From contig USAK01000008.1 of assembly GCA_900552565.1 (NCBI GenBank), forward strand, positions 1 through 60,906: DNA of 60,906 nt. Direction: 5' to 3'. Shown piece after piece: positions 8,596-17,040 of this stretch (positions are counted from its first letter, which is position 1; the number at the start of each line of letters is the position of its first letter). The stretch comes from an uncultured Selenomonas sp. (GTDB taxonomy: Bacteria > Bacillota > Negativicutes > Selenomonadales > Selenomonadaceae). A program made the translations under genes and the position numbers. The notes below the pieces were generated by a model, which saw only the letters and a list, made by a program, of their open reading frames with translations, was not told the DNA's origin and did not search any database.

Positions 8596-9870
8596 TTATG
8601 CGATTGACCAGAAGCCAAAGAAAAAGTACAGCAGGAACACGACCGACAGCACGCGCAGCGCGCGGCTGACCTCGCAGCTCTCCCCCACGAGAATCTTAAG
8701 GCTGGTATAAGCGATGCACGCAGCGCCAAGCCCCGCGGCGATGTTCTGCGTGAGCGGCAGCAGCAGGAACAGGAGTCCTGCCGATACCTTGTCAGCCAGG
8801 CCGCCCCCAAAGACATTCTGCATGCCAAGGAGCAGCGTAAGGCCCGCGCCGACGAGCGCCGGCGCAAGGATGGCCGTAAAAGAGGCCATGGACTTCAGCG
8901 TCGGCTCGGCAAAGAGCAGCAGCAAAAGAAACGCGGCCGTGAAATAGGCCATGCGCCCCGTGCGGCCGCCGATACTCTGCCCTGCCGCCGATTCTGGGGC
9001 CGCGGTCATGGGCATCGAGCCGATAAGGCAGGAAACAAAGCTCAGGCCGCTGAGCGCGAGCAATGATTTTCCCATGCAGCCGTCCTTAGGGAGCCGCGTA
9101 CCGGCCAGCGCTGTCAGGCTGCCCCAGCTTGTAAACACCAGATAGAGCAGCAGGAAAATCGTGAGGTTGAAATAATCGCATACTCTTATATTTTCCCAGC
9201 CGTTCATGAATATGAGCTGAAATCCCGTCTTGTCGAGGCCCTCCGGCAGAAAAAAAAGTGCATCGGGCAGGACCCAGAAGCCGCCGATAAACGCCAGGAG
9301 CCCTGTGACAAAGACACTGCCGAACACGGCCAGACGATTTTTGACCGCCATGAGCGCGAGCATCGCGATAAGGCCCGTAAGACTCAGGTAAGCGACAGGG
9401 TCCGAGAGACTGCCGAGCTGCAGGAGTCCCGTGGGGCTCGGCAACAGCAGGTGCCCCTGATACGCGCCCTGAAATATCAGCAGGAGCCCGAGGCCCCCGC
9501 GCAGACCTTCCCTGAGGCACGGTGGGAACAGATATTCCAGGCGATTGAGCCTGCCCCTCTGCCACAGGAACGCAAAGATGAGTGTCAAAACGAGCGAGAC
9601 GGCCGCCCCCATGAACAGCACCATCTGCCAGCTCACGCCATGCGCGAGGATGATGACGGTCACGAGCCAGGCCGTCAGTGCCGTGCCCGGCGCCGCGGCC
9701 ACGGGCAGGCCAAGCCTGCCGAGCACCAGCGAGCCGATGATGGCCATAAGCATAGACACTGTGTAAACCCCCATAAAATCTGCCCCTGCCTGCGACAAAA
9801 GCGTCGGCAGCAGCAGGAGCGACGCCGACAGCGAGATGGCCGTGAGCGCCCCTGGCAGCAGTTCCTGCAT
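8596..9870 (-). CDS. NCS2/AzgA-like nucleobase permease
   Basis: This is an integral membrane transporter with at least 12 hydrophobic segments over 424 residues. The motif MTAAPESAAGQSIGGRTG (in the C-terminal half) matches the substrate-site region of AzgA/PbuG purine permeases, where ESAAG and GGRTG are typical. NCS2 proteins import purines by proton symport; adenine, guanine or hypoxanthine are possible substrates, which the sequence does not settle. The ATG at 9870 follows AGGAGG by 6 nt; an upstream start seven codons earlier is rejected. It is divergent from the TVP38 gene. I see no purine riboswitch in the short leader. Confidence 0.8.
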   Translation of the reverse strand: MQELLPGALTAISLSASLLLLPTLLSQAGADFMGVYTVSMLMAIIGSLVLGRLGLPVAAAPGTALTAWLVTVIILAHGVSWQMVLFMGAAVSLVLTLIFAFLWQRGRLNRLEYLFPPCLREGLRGGLGLLLIFQGAYQGHLLLPSPTGLLQLGSLSDPVAYLSLTGLIAMLALMAVKNRLAVFGSVFVTGLLAFIGGFWVLPDALFFLPEGLDKTGFQLIFMNGWENIRVCDYFNLTIFLLLYLVFTSWGSLTALAGTRLPKDGCMGKSLLALSGLSFVSCLIGSMPMTAAPESAAGQSIGGRTGRMAYFTAAFLLLLLFAEPTLKSMASFTAILAPALVGAGLTLLLGMQNVFGGGLADKVSAGLLFLLLPLTQNIAAGLGAACIAYTSLKILVGESCEVSRALRVLSVVFLLYFFFGFWSIA

Positions 9871-9934
9871 AAGGTTCCTCCTCTTTACCAAAAGACTATG
9901 CTTTCTATTCTATCATAGAATCACGAGAATCTAC

Positions 9935-9973
9935 AACATCTCCATACAAACTACATAAAAGAGATGTTATAAT
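9935..9973 (+). promoter_or_regulatory. Inverted repeat overlapping the promoter of the TVP38-family gene
   Basis: Arms AACATCTC (9935-9942) and GAGATGTT (9961-9968) are perfect 8-bp inverted repeats 18 bp apart. The right arm runs into a TATAAT (9968-9973). A repressor site over the -10 region is a possible reading; no regulator is identified. Confidence 0.4.
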
Positions 9974-10011
9974 GAAAGCGTGTTATTTTGGAATTTAGGA
10001 GGGGCTTTCCT

Positions 10012-10716
10012 TTGCGCATTAAAAAATCCATGGGCATGGTCAAGGTGGCAGCCGCGCTGGCCATCGTCCTGCTCGTTCTCGTCATCCATCTGGCCAATCC
10101 GGCGTTCTTCCCGCATCTCATCGGCCTGCTGTCGCGCGGCGACATCAAGGAAACCGCCGTCTACATCGCGTCGTTTGGCCCTTGGGCCATCCTATTCAGC
10201 TTTTTGCTGACGCTCTTTGTCAACGCACTCGGCTTTCCGCCAGCCATCGTCTTTTCGACGGCCAATACGCTGATTTTCGGCATCTTTTGGGGCATCTTGC
10301 TCTCCGTCGTCGCCGAGACCGTCGGCGTGACGCTGAGCTTTGTGCTGCTGCGCTTCTTCTTCCGCGATGCGGCTGAAAAAATCATCAGCAAGCACAAGAC
10401 ACTCGCCAATCTCGATAAATACAGCGGCAAGCGCGGCTTTGTCGTCATGCTGATTGCCCGCATGGTGCCGTACTTCCCGTCCATTCTCTTAAACGCGCTC
10501 GGCGCCATCTCGGCCATGTCGATGCGCGACTACGTCATCTCGTCCTTCGTCGGCAAATTCCCGTCAACGGGCATCGAGGCCATCATCGGGCACGACACCA
10601 TCACGCATCACGAGGACCCGACACGCCTCATCGTCGTCTGCATCCTCGCCGTCCTGCTGATTGTCGGCGCGTGGATTTACGAGAAACGCGCGGCACAAAA
10701 GGCCTCAGAAACCTGA
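10012..10716 (+). CDS. TVP38/TMEM64 (DedA-like) membrane protein
   Basis: This 234-residue polytopic membrane protein of the VTT/SNARE-associated family is related to bacterial YdjX/YdjZ, which are thought to act in lipid scrambling or envelope homeostasis. It shows the family core ALGFPPAIVFSTANTLIFGIFWG followed by ETVGVTLSFVLLRFFFRD, and a later RMVPYFPSILLNALGAIS. The start is a TTG at 10012, because AGGAGGGG lies 7 nt upstream; an in-frame ATG at 9988 lies before that ribosome site. It is transcribed alone and converges on the AmrS gene. Confidence 0.85.
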   Translation: MRIKKSMGMVKVAAALAIVLLVLVIHLANPAFFPHLIGLLSRGDIKETAVYIASFGPWAILFSFLLTLFVNALGFPPAIVFSTANTLIFGIFWGILLSVVAETVGVTLSFVLLRFFFRDAAEKIISKHKTLANLDKYSGKRGFVVMLIARMVPYFPSILLNALGAISAMSMRDYVISSFVGKFPSTGIEAIIGHDTITHHEDPTRLIVVCILAVLLIVGAWIYEKRAAQKASET

Positions 10717-10725
10717 CTTTTTCAT

Positions 10726-11598
10726 TTACACGTTGCCGAGATGGACAAAACGCAGATAGTTCTTTGCCGTCCGCTCCAGTTTTTTGAGCGTCTCGAAGGG
10801 CGTCATCGGGACAGCCGCATGGTAGCGCGGAAAATACCGCGAAAGATGCAGCGGCAGTTCCGGCGACAGGGACGCGAGCCACACGGCTTCTTTTTCCATC
10901 TCTTCCGCGCTGTCATTTTTCCCCGGAATCACAAGCGTCGTAACCTCGACATGTACGTGCTGCTGAGCCGCCATTTTGATGGCGGCTTTTGTTGTCTCAA
11001 GGTCACCGCCGAGCCAATCGTAAAACTCCTGTGTAAAGCCCTTGAGGTCGATGTTGACGGCATCGACGTACGGCAGCAGCTTTTGCCATGGCGCCGGCGC
11101 AATCTGCCCGTTCGTCACGAGTACGACGGCAAGATTCTTCTCTTTGAGCAGTTTCGCCGTGTCGTAAACGAATTCATAGCCGACTAAAGGTTCATTGTAC
11201 GTGAAAGCCACGCCGATGTTGCCCGAGGTCTCCTCGAGGCGCTGCGCGGCCGCGGCAATTTCCTTCGGCAAGGCCGTATCGATGGGCAGCTGCGTGTCCT
11301 CAAAATAAACATTCCCTTCAGGGCTCCGGCTGCCGGCCTGCGAAATGCTGTAATTCTGGCAGAACGGACAGCGCAGATTGCAGCCGAAGCTGCCGATGGA
11401 CAGGATGACACTGCCCGGGTGGAAATGATAGAGCGGCTTCTTCTCGATGGGGTCAAGTGCTGCCGAGGTGATTTTGCCGTAATTCAGCGGCACGACGCGG
11501 CCCTTGACATTGGCCCGCGCGCGGCAGAAGCCCACGCCGCCCTCTTTGAGGCGGCAGTGATGCGGGCAGATGGGGCAGACGGCCAAAGGCTCAGACAT
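10726..11598 (-). CDS. amrS: AmmeMemoRadiSam system radical SAM enzyme
   Basis: This radical-SAM protein of 290 residues has an N-terminal Cys-rich segment (CPICPHHC and FCRARAN) and the canonical CX3CX2C cluster site (Cys73, Cys77, Cys80 in FGCNLRCPFCQN). The family is paired with Memo and AMMECR1 proteins in the AmmeMemoRadiSam system, whose chemistry is not established as far as I know. The ATG at 11598 overlaps the stop of the upstream Memo-AMMECR1 fusion by 8 nt, so the two are translationally coupled and probably act together. Confidence 0.92.
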   Translation of the reverse strand: MSEPLAVCPICPHHCRLKEGGVGFCRARANVKGRVVPLNYGKITSAALDPIEKKPLYHFHPGSVILSIGSFGCNLRCPFCQNYSISQAGSRSPEGNVYFEDTQLPIDTALPKEIAAAAQRLEETSGNIGVAFTYNEPLVGYEFVYDTAKLLKEKNLAVVLVTNGQIAPAPWQKLLPYVDAVNIDLKGFTQEFYDWLGGDLETTKAAIKMAAQQHVHVEVTTLVIPGKNDSAEEMEKEAVWLASLSPELPLHLSRYFPRYHAAVPMTPFETLKKLERTAKNYLRFVHLGNV

Positions 11599-12979
11599 GG
11601 CGCGTCACCTCAAAGCGCCAGAGCGTGTATTTCTCGCGTGCACCGATATTGCCCTTGCGCCGTGCGATGTCAATCTGCTGCTCGACCGTATCGACGCCGG
11701 CGAGGTCCGGCAAAAGCACGCCGCGGCGGTCGCCGTTCTGCACGATGACGCCGTAGCGCTTGACATCGAGCTGTTTCGGCGAATCGATGGGCTCAGGCTC
11801 TGAGAGGACATCGACATCGTAGACGAGCCTGCCGAGCTCCTCAGGCGTGACCTGCGGGAAGCGCGGGTCGTGCATGCCGGCAGCTACCGCGTTGCAGATG
11901 ATTTCTTCCGCGAGGTTACGACGTCCTGGTGCCAACGTGCCGATGCAGCCGCGCAGCCGGCCGTCCTTCTTGATGGAGACAAAACAGCCGGCTCTCCTGT
12001 CCTGCAGTTCCTCGGGCAAATCCTTCGGCAGCGGCAGCATGACGTGACTCCGCACAAAGGTCTCAAGACTCAGCCGTGCCAGATGCACATAGGAGTCTTC
12101 TTTTTCACGGATGGCCTGAATGGCTTCTTTTTCCTTCGCCGCGAGCTGATGGCCGATGTCGCGCGCCTCATCTTCGCCCGTGGGCTGCAGATACGCCACG
12201 CCGTAGCCGACGCCGAATGTTCCTTCGTAGGAAAGCAGCTCGCCCCGCACGTCCTGCCGGTCGAGCGCGCCCGCCATAATCCAGAACGAACGCAGGCCGC
12301 ATTCGGCCGCGCCCTCGGCTAAATCCGGCGCAATCGTCAGCATGGCGAGAAAATCCGCATGGCCGAGGTCTTTCGTAATCTCCTTGTCAAAAACAGGTCC
12401 TTCTTTCGCAAAGCCATAAGGGCCGTCTTCTTTGAGTTTATGCGACAAATCGCCGCTCGCGATAAAGACGGTGCGGCGTCCCAGTTCATCTGACGTCTTT
12501 TTGATAAGCTCGCCGAGGCGGTAATGCACGTCCGCCGACAGGCCGGAGAGGCCAATGCGCACGATTTTGACTGGCTTTTTAAGCTCCGGCTGCAAAAAAT
12601 AGAGCGGAATCATCGTGCCGTGGTCAAGCGACGGCTCACGTTCACCGAGGAAGCCCGCCGGCAAATCCTCCGCGGCGCAGGCATCGGCGAGTTTCTTCGC
12701 GAAAACATCGTCGTATTCCACCTCAATCTGCACTTCCGGCGCACGAAAGGCCGAAAAATCCCCCATGGCCTTTTTGCCCGGCGAGATATGAAAATAATCG
12801 CTGTACATCGTCGCGTGCGGGCTCGTGATGACGATGGTATCCGGCTCGAGCGCCGCGGCGCGGTGCATGACCTCGCGATAAGCCGCTGTCGTCTTCGCAA
12901 TCTTCTGTTCCTCGCCCTGTCCAACGTCCGGCAGGATGATAGGCGGATGCGGCACGGCCATCGCTGCTAAAATTGCCAT
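11591..12979 (-). CDS. Memo–AMMECR1 fusion protein (AmmeMemoRadiSam proteins B and A)
   Basis: This 462-residue protein joins two families. Residues 1 to about 270 are a Memo domain (class III extradiol-dioxygenase-like fold): AVPHPPIILPDVG, PDTIVITSPHA and FIASGDLSHKLKEDGPYGF with candidate metal-binding His residues. Residues from about 285 are an AMMECR1 domain: DRRAGCFVSIKKDGRLRGCIGTLAPG, the hallmark LRGCIG motif, then HDPRFPQVTPEEL. AMMECR1 and Memo are separate genes in many organisms. The ATG at 12979 has AGGAGGG 5 nt upstream. The gene is coupled to amrS downstream and divergent from the phosphatase at 13174. Confidence 0.92.
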   Translation of the reverse strand: MAILAAMAVPHPPIILPDVGQGEEQKIAKTTAAYREVMHRAAALEPDTIVITSPHATMYSDYFHISPGKKAMGDFSAFRAPEVQIEVEYDDVFAKKLADACAAEDLPAGFLGEREPSLDHGTMIPLYFLQPELKKPVKIVRIGLSGLSADVHYRLGELIKKTSDELGRRTVFIASGDLSHKLKEDGPYGFAKEGPVFDKEITKDLGHADFLAMLTIAPDLAEGAAECGLRSFWIMAGALDRQDVRGELLSYEGTFGVGYGVAYLQPTGEDEARDIGHQLAAKEKEAIQAIREKEDSYVHLARLSLETFVRSHVMLPLPKDLPEELQDRRAGCFVSIKKDGRLRGCIGTLAPGRRNLAEEIICNAVAAGMHDPRFPQVTPEELGRLVYDVDVLSEPEPIDSPKQLDVKRYGVIVQNGDRRGVLLPDLAGVDTVEQQIDIARRKGNIGAREKYTLWRFEVTRHV

Positions 12980-13173
12980 AAAAATCCCTCCTCTGGCACA
13001 ATCGTATTTTTACTGCATGACTGTACAGTAAAATCATTACTAAAAGTGTATTTCTAGAAAATTGTAAAGAATCCTGCTGTTTCATGATAAATTCATCAGC
13101 CTGCCTGAAGCTTTCAGGACAGAACGCCGCTGCTGTATTATAATAGAAGCAATCCAGAACATGAGAGGTTTTT

Positions 13174-14433
13174 ATGCAGACCATGACTCGAAGAAATTTC
13201 ATTAAATTATGCACGAGCGCTCTTGTAGCGCTTGGTCTCGGCCGCTTCGTGCCGGCCGCGGCCGCAAGCGTCCGCATCAAGTATCCGCGTCAAATCATCA
13301 CGAAAAACTCTGCCACCAGCCGCACCATCATGTGGCAGGGCGACGGCGCGCGCGAGGACGCTGCTTTTTTGCTCAAGGCACCCGATGGCAGCGAAACATC
13401 GTTTGCCCCCGAGGCCAACACGCTGCTGCAGGACGACACGACAACGACATTTTACACCGTACATCTCGAAAAGCTCCAGCCGGCTGCGGCGTATCAAGGC
13501 ACCATCACCATGGCCGACGAAGCGGCCAGTCTCCCCATCGTGACGCCGCCCGCGGACTTGAACTCCTTTACAGCGCTTTTCATCGACGATTCACAGTGCG
13601 GCGAGAGCTACGAGCCCTTCGCAAATCTCCTCGGCAGGGCGCTGCGCCGCCAACCGGACGCCGCGTTTCTCGCCGACATTGGCGACCTCACGGACAACGG
13701 CCAGTCCTCGTGGCACTGGGATTCCTTTCTTTCCGTGCTCACGGACAGCCGCGCGAAGAATATGCCCTTCGTGCCCGTCATGGGCAATCACGAATGCTAC
13801 GGCCTCGACTGGCAGTTCGCCCTGCCGCGCCGCTATCTTACCTCCTTTTCGGTCCCCGATAACGGCAGTCGGAATTTCCCTGGCTACTATTATTCGTTCG
13901 ACTACGGCCCCGCCCACTTCATCGTGCTCAACACGCAGATCACTGAGCTCGACGACCTGAAGCCGGGTCTCCTGCAGGAAGAGCTGCTCTGGCTCAAGCA
14001 CGATGCCGCATCTAGCAAAAAGCCCTGGAACATCGTCCTGATGCACAAGGATGTCATCGCCTACGATGAATACCAGCCGGGCACGGGCCATGCAGGCGGC
14101 ATCAGCGATGTCGGCCATGACTTCATGAAGGCCTTCGATGCGCTCGGCATTGACCTGGTGCTCACCGGCCACATGCACACGTACCGCAACCGCGGCCATA
14201 TCTATGACGAGCGACCCTCTGGCCACGGCCCCACCTACCTGATGTTCGGCCCAGCCGGCAACGAGCGCTACACCGTGCCGCCCGACACGACCTTTGACAA
14301 AGTCAGCCTCGACCAGTCTGACCCAAACCGCTACCGCAACTACATGACACTCACCGTCACGCCTGCAAAGCTCATCGCCACCTGCTTCTTGGAAGACGGC
14401 TCCACGATTGACCGCGTCACGCTGACGAAGTAA
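13174..14433 (+). CDS. Tat-exported metallophosphoesterase
   Basis: This is a calcineurin-like phosphoesterase, probably folded in the cytoplasm and exported. The N-terminus MTRRNFIKLCTSALVALGLG is a twin-arginine signal. After a fibronectin-like N-terminal domain (about 35-135) come the metal-site motifs DDSQ, DIGDLTDNGQ, MGNHECYG, LMHKDV and LTGHMHTYRNRG, i.e. the purple-acid-phosphatase-like order. The protein is 419 residues long. The start is supported by GAGAGG 5 nt upstream of the ATG. It is transcribed alone and ends at a strong bidirectional terminator. Substrate unknown; exported phosphomonoesterase activity is the likely role. Confidence 0.88.
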   Translation: MQTMTRRNFIKLCTSALVALGLGRFVPAAAASVRIKYPRQIITKNSATSRTIMWQGDGAREDAAFLLKAPDGSETSFAPEANTLLQDDTTTTFYTVHLEKLQPAAAYQGTITMADEAASLPIVTPPADLNSFTALFIDDSQCGESYEPFANLLGRALRRQPDAAFLADIGDLTDNGQSSWHWDSFLSVLTDSRAKNMPFVPVMGNHECYGLDWQFALPRRYLTSFSVPDNGSRNFPGYYYSFDYGPAHFIVLNTQITELDDLKPGLLQEELLWLKHDAASSKKPWNIVLMHKDVIAYDEYQPGTGHAGGISDVGHDFMKAFDALGIDLVLTGHMHTYRNRGHIYDERPSGHGPTYLMFGPAGNERYTVPPDTTFDKVSLDQSDPNRYRNYMTLTVTPAKLIATCFLEDGSTIDRVTLTK

Positions 14434-14434
14434 A

Positions 14435-14469
14435 AAACACCTCGATGCCATCCATGCATCGAGGTGTTT
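14435..14469. terminator. Bidirectional terminator between phosphatase and flavodoxin A operon
   Basis: Perfect 14-bp inverted repeat (14435-14448 and 14456-14469, loop 7) with A run on the left and T run on the right. It serves both converging genes. Confidence 0.9.
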
Positions 14470-14472
14470 CTG

Positions 14473-15138
14473 TTAGTTTGACAGCTTGAGAGACTTGAGC
14501 CAGTCCGTGACCTTGGCATCGCTGAGGCTGCCCGTAAAGCACGTGCCGTCCTGCCAGCTGCCCTTGCCGCCGGCCATCTCGGCGAGCAGTCTGCCGCTGT
14601 TGCCGAGCGGCGAGCTCGCAGCCGTTGCGAAGGTCACGACCTGCTTACCCGTGAAGTCATTGGCCTTGACGAAAGCATCGACCGGCCAGGCCGCAATCCC
14701 CCACCAGATCGGGTAGCCGATGAAGACCGTGTCATACGAGGCCCAGTTGTCCGGCACGGCTTTCTGGAGCTGGATCTTCTCGCGCAGCGAGGCGTCGTCA
14801 TGCTCGCGGCTCACGCGGCTGCCCGCGTCATTGTAGTCGAGGTCTGCCTCCGTGTAGTCCGGCGAAGGGACAAGCTTCATGATATCCGCCCCACGCTCCC
14901 TGGCAATGACCTCAGCCACCCGCTCCGTGCGTCCTGTGGCGGAATAATAGACGACAAGCGTCTTGCCGCCTGCCGCCGCTGCCGTCTCCGACGAGGAGGA
15001 CGCTGCCGTGCCGGCGGCCGCGCTGCTGCCAGCCTGCCCGCTCGATGACTCCCCCGTCAGCGAGGACAGGCCGCATCCGCCAAGCACCAGAGCCATCATG
15101 CTCATACCACCGATTCTCAAAAACTCTCTGCGATTCAT
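14473..15138 (-). CDS. Exported lipid-anchored flavodoxin (region A)
   Basis: This 221-residue flavodoxin-fold protein is predicted to be outside the membrane. The N-terminus MNRREFLRIGG is a twin-arginine signal ending in the lipobox LGGC (Cys22). A Ser/Ala-rich linker (24-57) follows. The FMN phosphate loop is SATGRT (66-71), and GYPIWWGIAAWPV matches the Flavodoxin_4-type isoalloxazine loop. Flavodoxins normally carry electrons in the cytoplasm, so lipid-anchored export is notable. The ATG overlaps the DUF4405 stop as ATGA, so it is translationally coupled to it. A paralogue with a Sec-type lipoprotein signal lies at 32548-33201. Confidence 0.88.
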   Translation of the reverse strand: MNRREFLRIGGMSMMALVLGGCGLSSLTGESSSGQAGSSAAAGTAASSSSETAAAAGGKTLVVYYSATGRTERVAEVIARERGADIMKLVPSPDYTEADLDYNDAGSRVSREHDDASLREKIQLQKAVPDNWASYDTVFIGYPIWWGIAAWPVDAFVKANDFTGKQVVTFATAASSPLGNSGRLLAEMAGGKGSWQDGTCFTGSLSDAKVTDWLKSLKLSN

Positions 15139-15797
15139 TTTTTCCGCGCTCCTTTCCAAAGCGATAAAAGCCAGCCAATCTCGGCAAACAACAGGAAGAT
15201 GCCTGCCTGCGTCAGCGCATAGCCCACACCATTATATGAAAGTGCCGGCGTCATGAAGATATGTGCGCCCTGCAGGTGCTCGACGAGCCGATCTTGATGG
15301 GCTGCATAGATACCGGATGCCCCTAGCAGCATACCGAACCCCAATAAGAGCATCCTTGCAGGCAATGGCCGCGAGGGGATGCCTGCAGCGTGCAGCCATT
15401 TCTGCCACCAAGCCTTCAAGTGCAAACCGAGATGGAGTCCCGCCAGCACGAGGAAGTACCGCGCCGCCGTGCTGTGCAGTTGATAGAGCGAAGGATTGCT
15501 GCGCAGCGAGAACGGCACGACATCTGCAAACAGCTCGCTCGACGTCAGGCAGCCGCTGATGACCGTCAAAAAGCAGGCACCAGCGAGCAGGATGTTCAGC
15601 AGGCACTGAAGAGCCCGCGGCTCATTCCACCGCCCGCTTCCAAGCGACGAGACATAGCGGCGGTTGAGCGCGAGATGCCAGGCAATCGGCAACAAGAAGG
15701 CCACCCCTACAGCTTCATGTACCAGAGGCGGCAGATAGAAGAACATCATCTCTCCGACCAGCAGGACGATCATCAAGATATCCAGACCGTATCTCAT
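15135..15797 (-). CDS. DUF4405 membrane protein with two HX13H pairs (region A)
   Basis: This 220-residue protein has about four to five membrane helices. His27/His41 and His108/His122 form two HX13H pairs in hydrophobic helices, the spacing used for two stacked b-type hemes in cytochrome b and formate dehydrogenase gamma-like proteins; His126 is also present. The same pairs occur in the paralogue at 31575. A role as a diheme electron carrier is my inference from this spacing. The start at 15797 overlaps the stop of the small upstream gene as ATGA, and its own stop overlaps the flavodoxin start as ATGA, so the three proteins are made in a fixed ratio. An in-frame extension upstream is only antisense/overlap noise. 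Confidence 0.82.
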   Translation of the reverse strand: MRYGLDILMIVLLVGEMMFFYLPPLVHEAVGVAFLLPIAWHLALNRRYVSSLGSGRWNEPRALQCLLNILLAGACFLTVISGCLTSSELFADVVPFSLRSNPSLYQLHSTAARYFLVLAGLHLGLHLKAWWQKWLHAAGIPSRPLPARMLLLGFGMLLGASGIYAAHQDRLVEHLQGAHIFMTPALSYNGVGYALTQAGIFLLFAEIGWLLSLWKGARKK

Positions 15798-16027
15798 GGC
15801 TGCACCTCTCTCGTCTCCCTTACCGAACGCTCCCAGCCAGCCGGCACAGCATCCTTCGGCAAGCTCTGCTCGACGATTTCCTGCGTCATGCGCACGTAGT
15901 CGTCCTCCGAGACATGGCCCTGCCGCAAGACGCACGTGAAGCAGAGCCACGCATAGACGAGCCCAAAGAGGATGAATACGCTGGCCAGCCGCCCTTTCCA
16001 ATCCGGTCTTTCCTTCTGCAACATCAT
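15794..16027 (-). CDS. Small single-pass membrane protein with CX2C motif (region A)
   Basis: I know no named family for this 77-residue protein. It has one membrane helix (about 14-34) running into a conserved block, YAWLCFTCVLRQGHV, then DDYVRMTQ. The paralogue at 32234-32461 keeps this block nearly unchanged while the ends differ, so the CX2C (CFTC) and RQGHV residues are the probable functional core; they could bind metal or heme or undergo thiol chemistry. It is coupled by ATGA overlap to the DUF4405 gene in both copies. Several ATG codons occur at the start; a GGGGG ribosome site favours 16027 or 16024. Confidence 0.75.
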   Translation of the reverse strand: MMLQKERPDWKGRLASVFILFGLVYAWLCFTCVLRQGHVSEDDYVRMTQEIVEQSLPKDAVPAGWERSVRETREVQP

Positions 16028-16113
16028 ATCATCATCCCCCGTCTTCCTTTCTATTTCCTGCTCTTTTTATTCTATCAGCCGGTAGTTGCTGCCGGCCAAG
16101 CCCTTTTTACCGA

Positions 16114-16800
16114 TCAAAGATTCAGTCCTATCGTCTCCGCCATATCACCGAACTGCGAGTGCTCGACGAGCGAGCGCGAGCCGCAGCCGATGCCGAGCAC
16201 TTTGCCGACATCCTGCCATTCCATGTAGCGGACCAGTGTATCGTAGTGATCGACGAGTGCCGCCATCGTCCAATCGTCACGGTTGTAAGCCGTCGCGATG
16301 AGGAGGGACTTCTTGCCGTGCAGCCTACCCGTCCGCGAATAGAAACGGTCAACGATGGTCTTGAGCTGTGCCGACATGCCGAAGTAATAGAGCGGCGTCG
16401 TCAGCACGAGCAGATCTGCCTCCAGCATCTTCGGCATCAAGGTATTCTCGATGTCATCCTTCCAGATGCAAGGCCCGTCCATATGGCACTGGTCGCAGCC
16501 GCGGCACGGATGCGTCTCGCTGTTGGCTGCATCAAAAGTGAACACCTCATGGCCGGCCTGTGTTGCTCCTTTCGTGAAGCGGTCAGCAAGATAGATGGAT
16601 GTTGATTCATCATGCGGATGAGGACTGCTCGTAATTACAACAATTTTCATTGCTTTACCTCCTGAAATCTCGCCTTTCTCATGAACCGCCACGCCCGAAG
16701 CATTCTTTTCCTGTCCCGTCAGTGCTGAAAGACCGCAGCCACTGAGGAACACCGTCATGGCTCCCATGCCTGTCAGTTTCAAGAATTCCCTACGATTCAT
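16114..16800 (-). CDS. Exported Fe-S flavoprotein / NADPH-dependent FMN reductase-like lipoprotein
   Basis: This 228-residue protein belongs to the flavodoxin-like FMN reductase/iron-sulfur flavoprotein family. MNRREFLKLTG plus lipobox LSGC (Cys22) is a twin-arginine lipoprotein signal. Cys99, Cys102, Cys105 and Cys111 make CX2CX2CX5C, the compact cysteine motif of archaeal and clostridial iron-sulfur flavoproteins that binds a 4Fe-4S cluster. TTPLYYFGMSAQLK follows the flavin site. An FMN plus Fe-S protein on the outer face of the membrane would fit with the flavodoxin and DUF4405 genes downstream. The start at 16800 has AAGGGGG and overlaps the upstream small gene by 11 nt. A short remnant of a paralogue lies at 33350-33425. 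Confidence 0.85.
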   Translation of the reverse strand: MNRREFLKLTGMGAMTVFLSGCGLSALTGQEKNASGVAVHEKGEISGGKAMKIVVITSSPHPHDESTSIYLADRFTKGATQAGHEVFTFDAANSETHPCRGCDQCHMDGPCIWKDDIENTLMPKMLEADLLVLTTPLYYFGMSAQLKTIVDRFYSRTGRLHGKKSLLIATAYNRDDWTMAALVDHYDTLVRYMEWQDVGKVLGIGCGSRSLVEHSQFGDMAETIGLNL

Positions 16801-17023
16801 CAGAGCCGCCCCCTTTCTGCTTCCTCTCCAGTTCATAGATCATGTAGTCGATGCAGGAGAGTTTTTCCTGCATCTCATGCAGAGCTGTCATAAGCTTGCG
16901 TCGATGACGCTTGAGAAAACAGATGCGCGCGGCATCGTCCGGCAACGATGAAAGCTCGCACCGGCAGGCATCGGCTTCACATATTCCCTGTTGATATCCG
17001 CGTTCCATTGATTTCACACCCAT
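16790..17023 (-). CDS. Small protein resembling a MerR dimerisation helix (region A)
   Basis: This 77-residue protein has no recognisable DNA-binding domain. A Cys-containing N-terminus (CEADACRC) is followed by LPDDAARICFLKRHRRKL and then MQEKLSCIDYMIYELE, which looks like the C-terminal antiparallel coiled coil of MerR regulators (…QIAELQ…IDYKI…). The paralogue at 34339-34548 has the same layout, including both the LPDD and the KLSC-DYMI segments. It might be a dimerisation partner or a metal/thiol sensor; that is inference. The start may be 17023 or the internal ATG at 17008. It overlaps the Fe-S flavoprotein gene by 11 nt. Confidence 0.7.
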   Translation of the reverse strand: MGVKSMERGYQQGICEADACRCELSSLPDDAARICFLKRHRRKLMTALHEMQEKLSCIDYMIYELERKQKGGGSDES

Positions 17024-17040
17024 ATGCTTCCCTCATGCCG

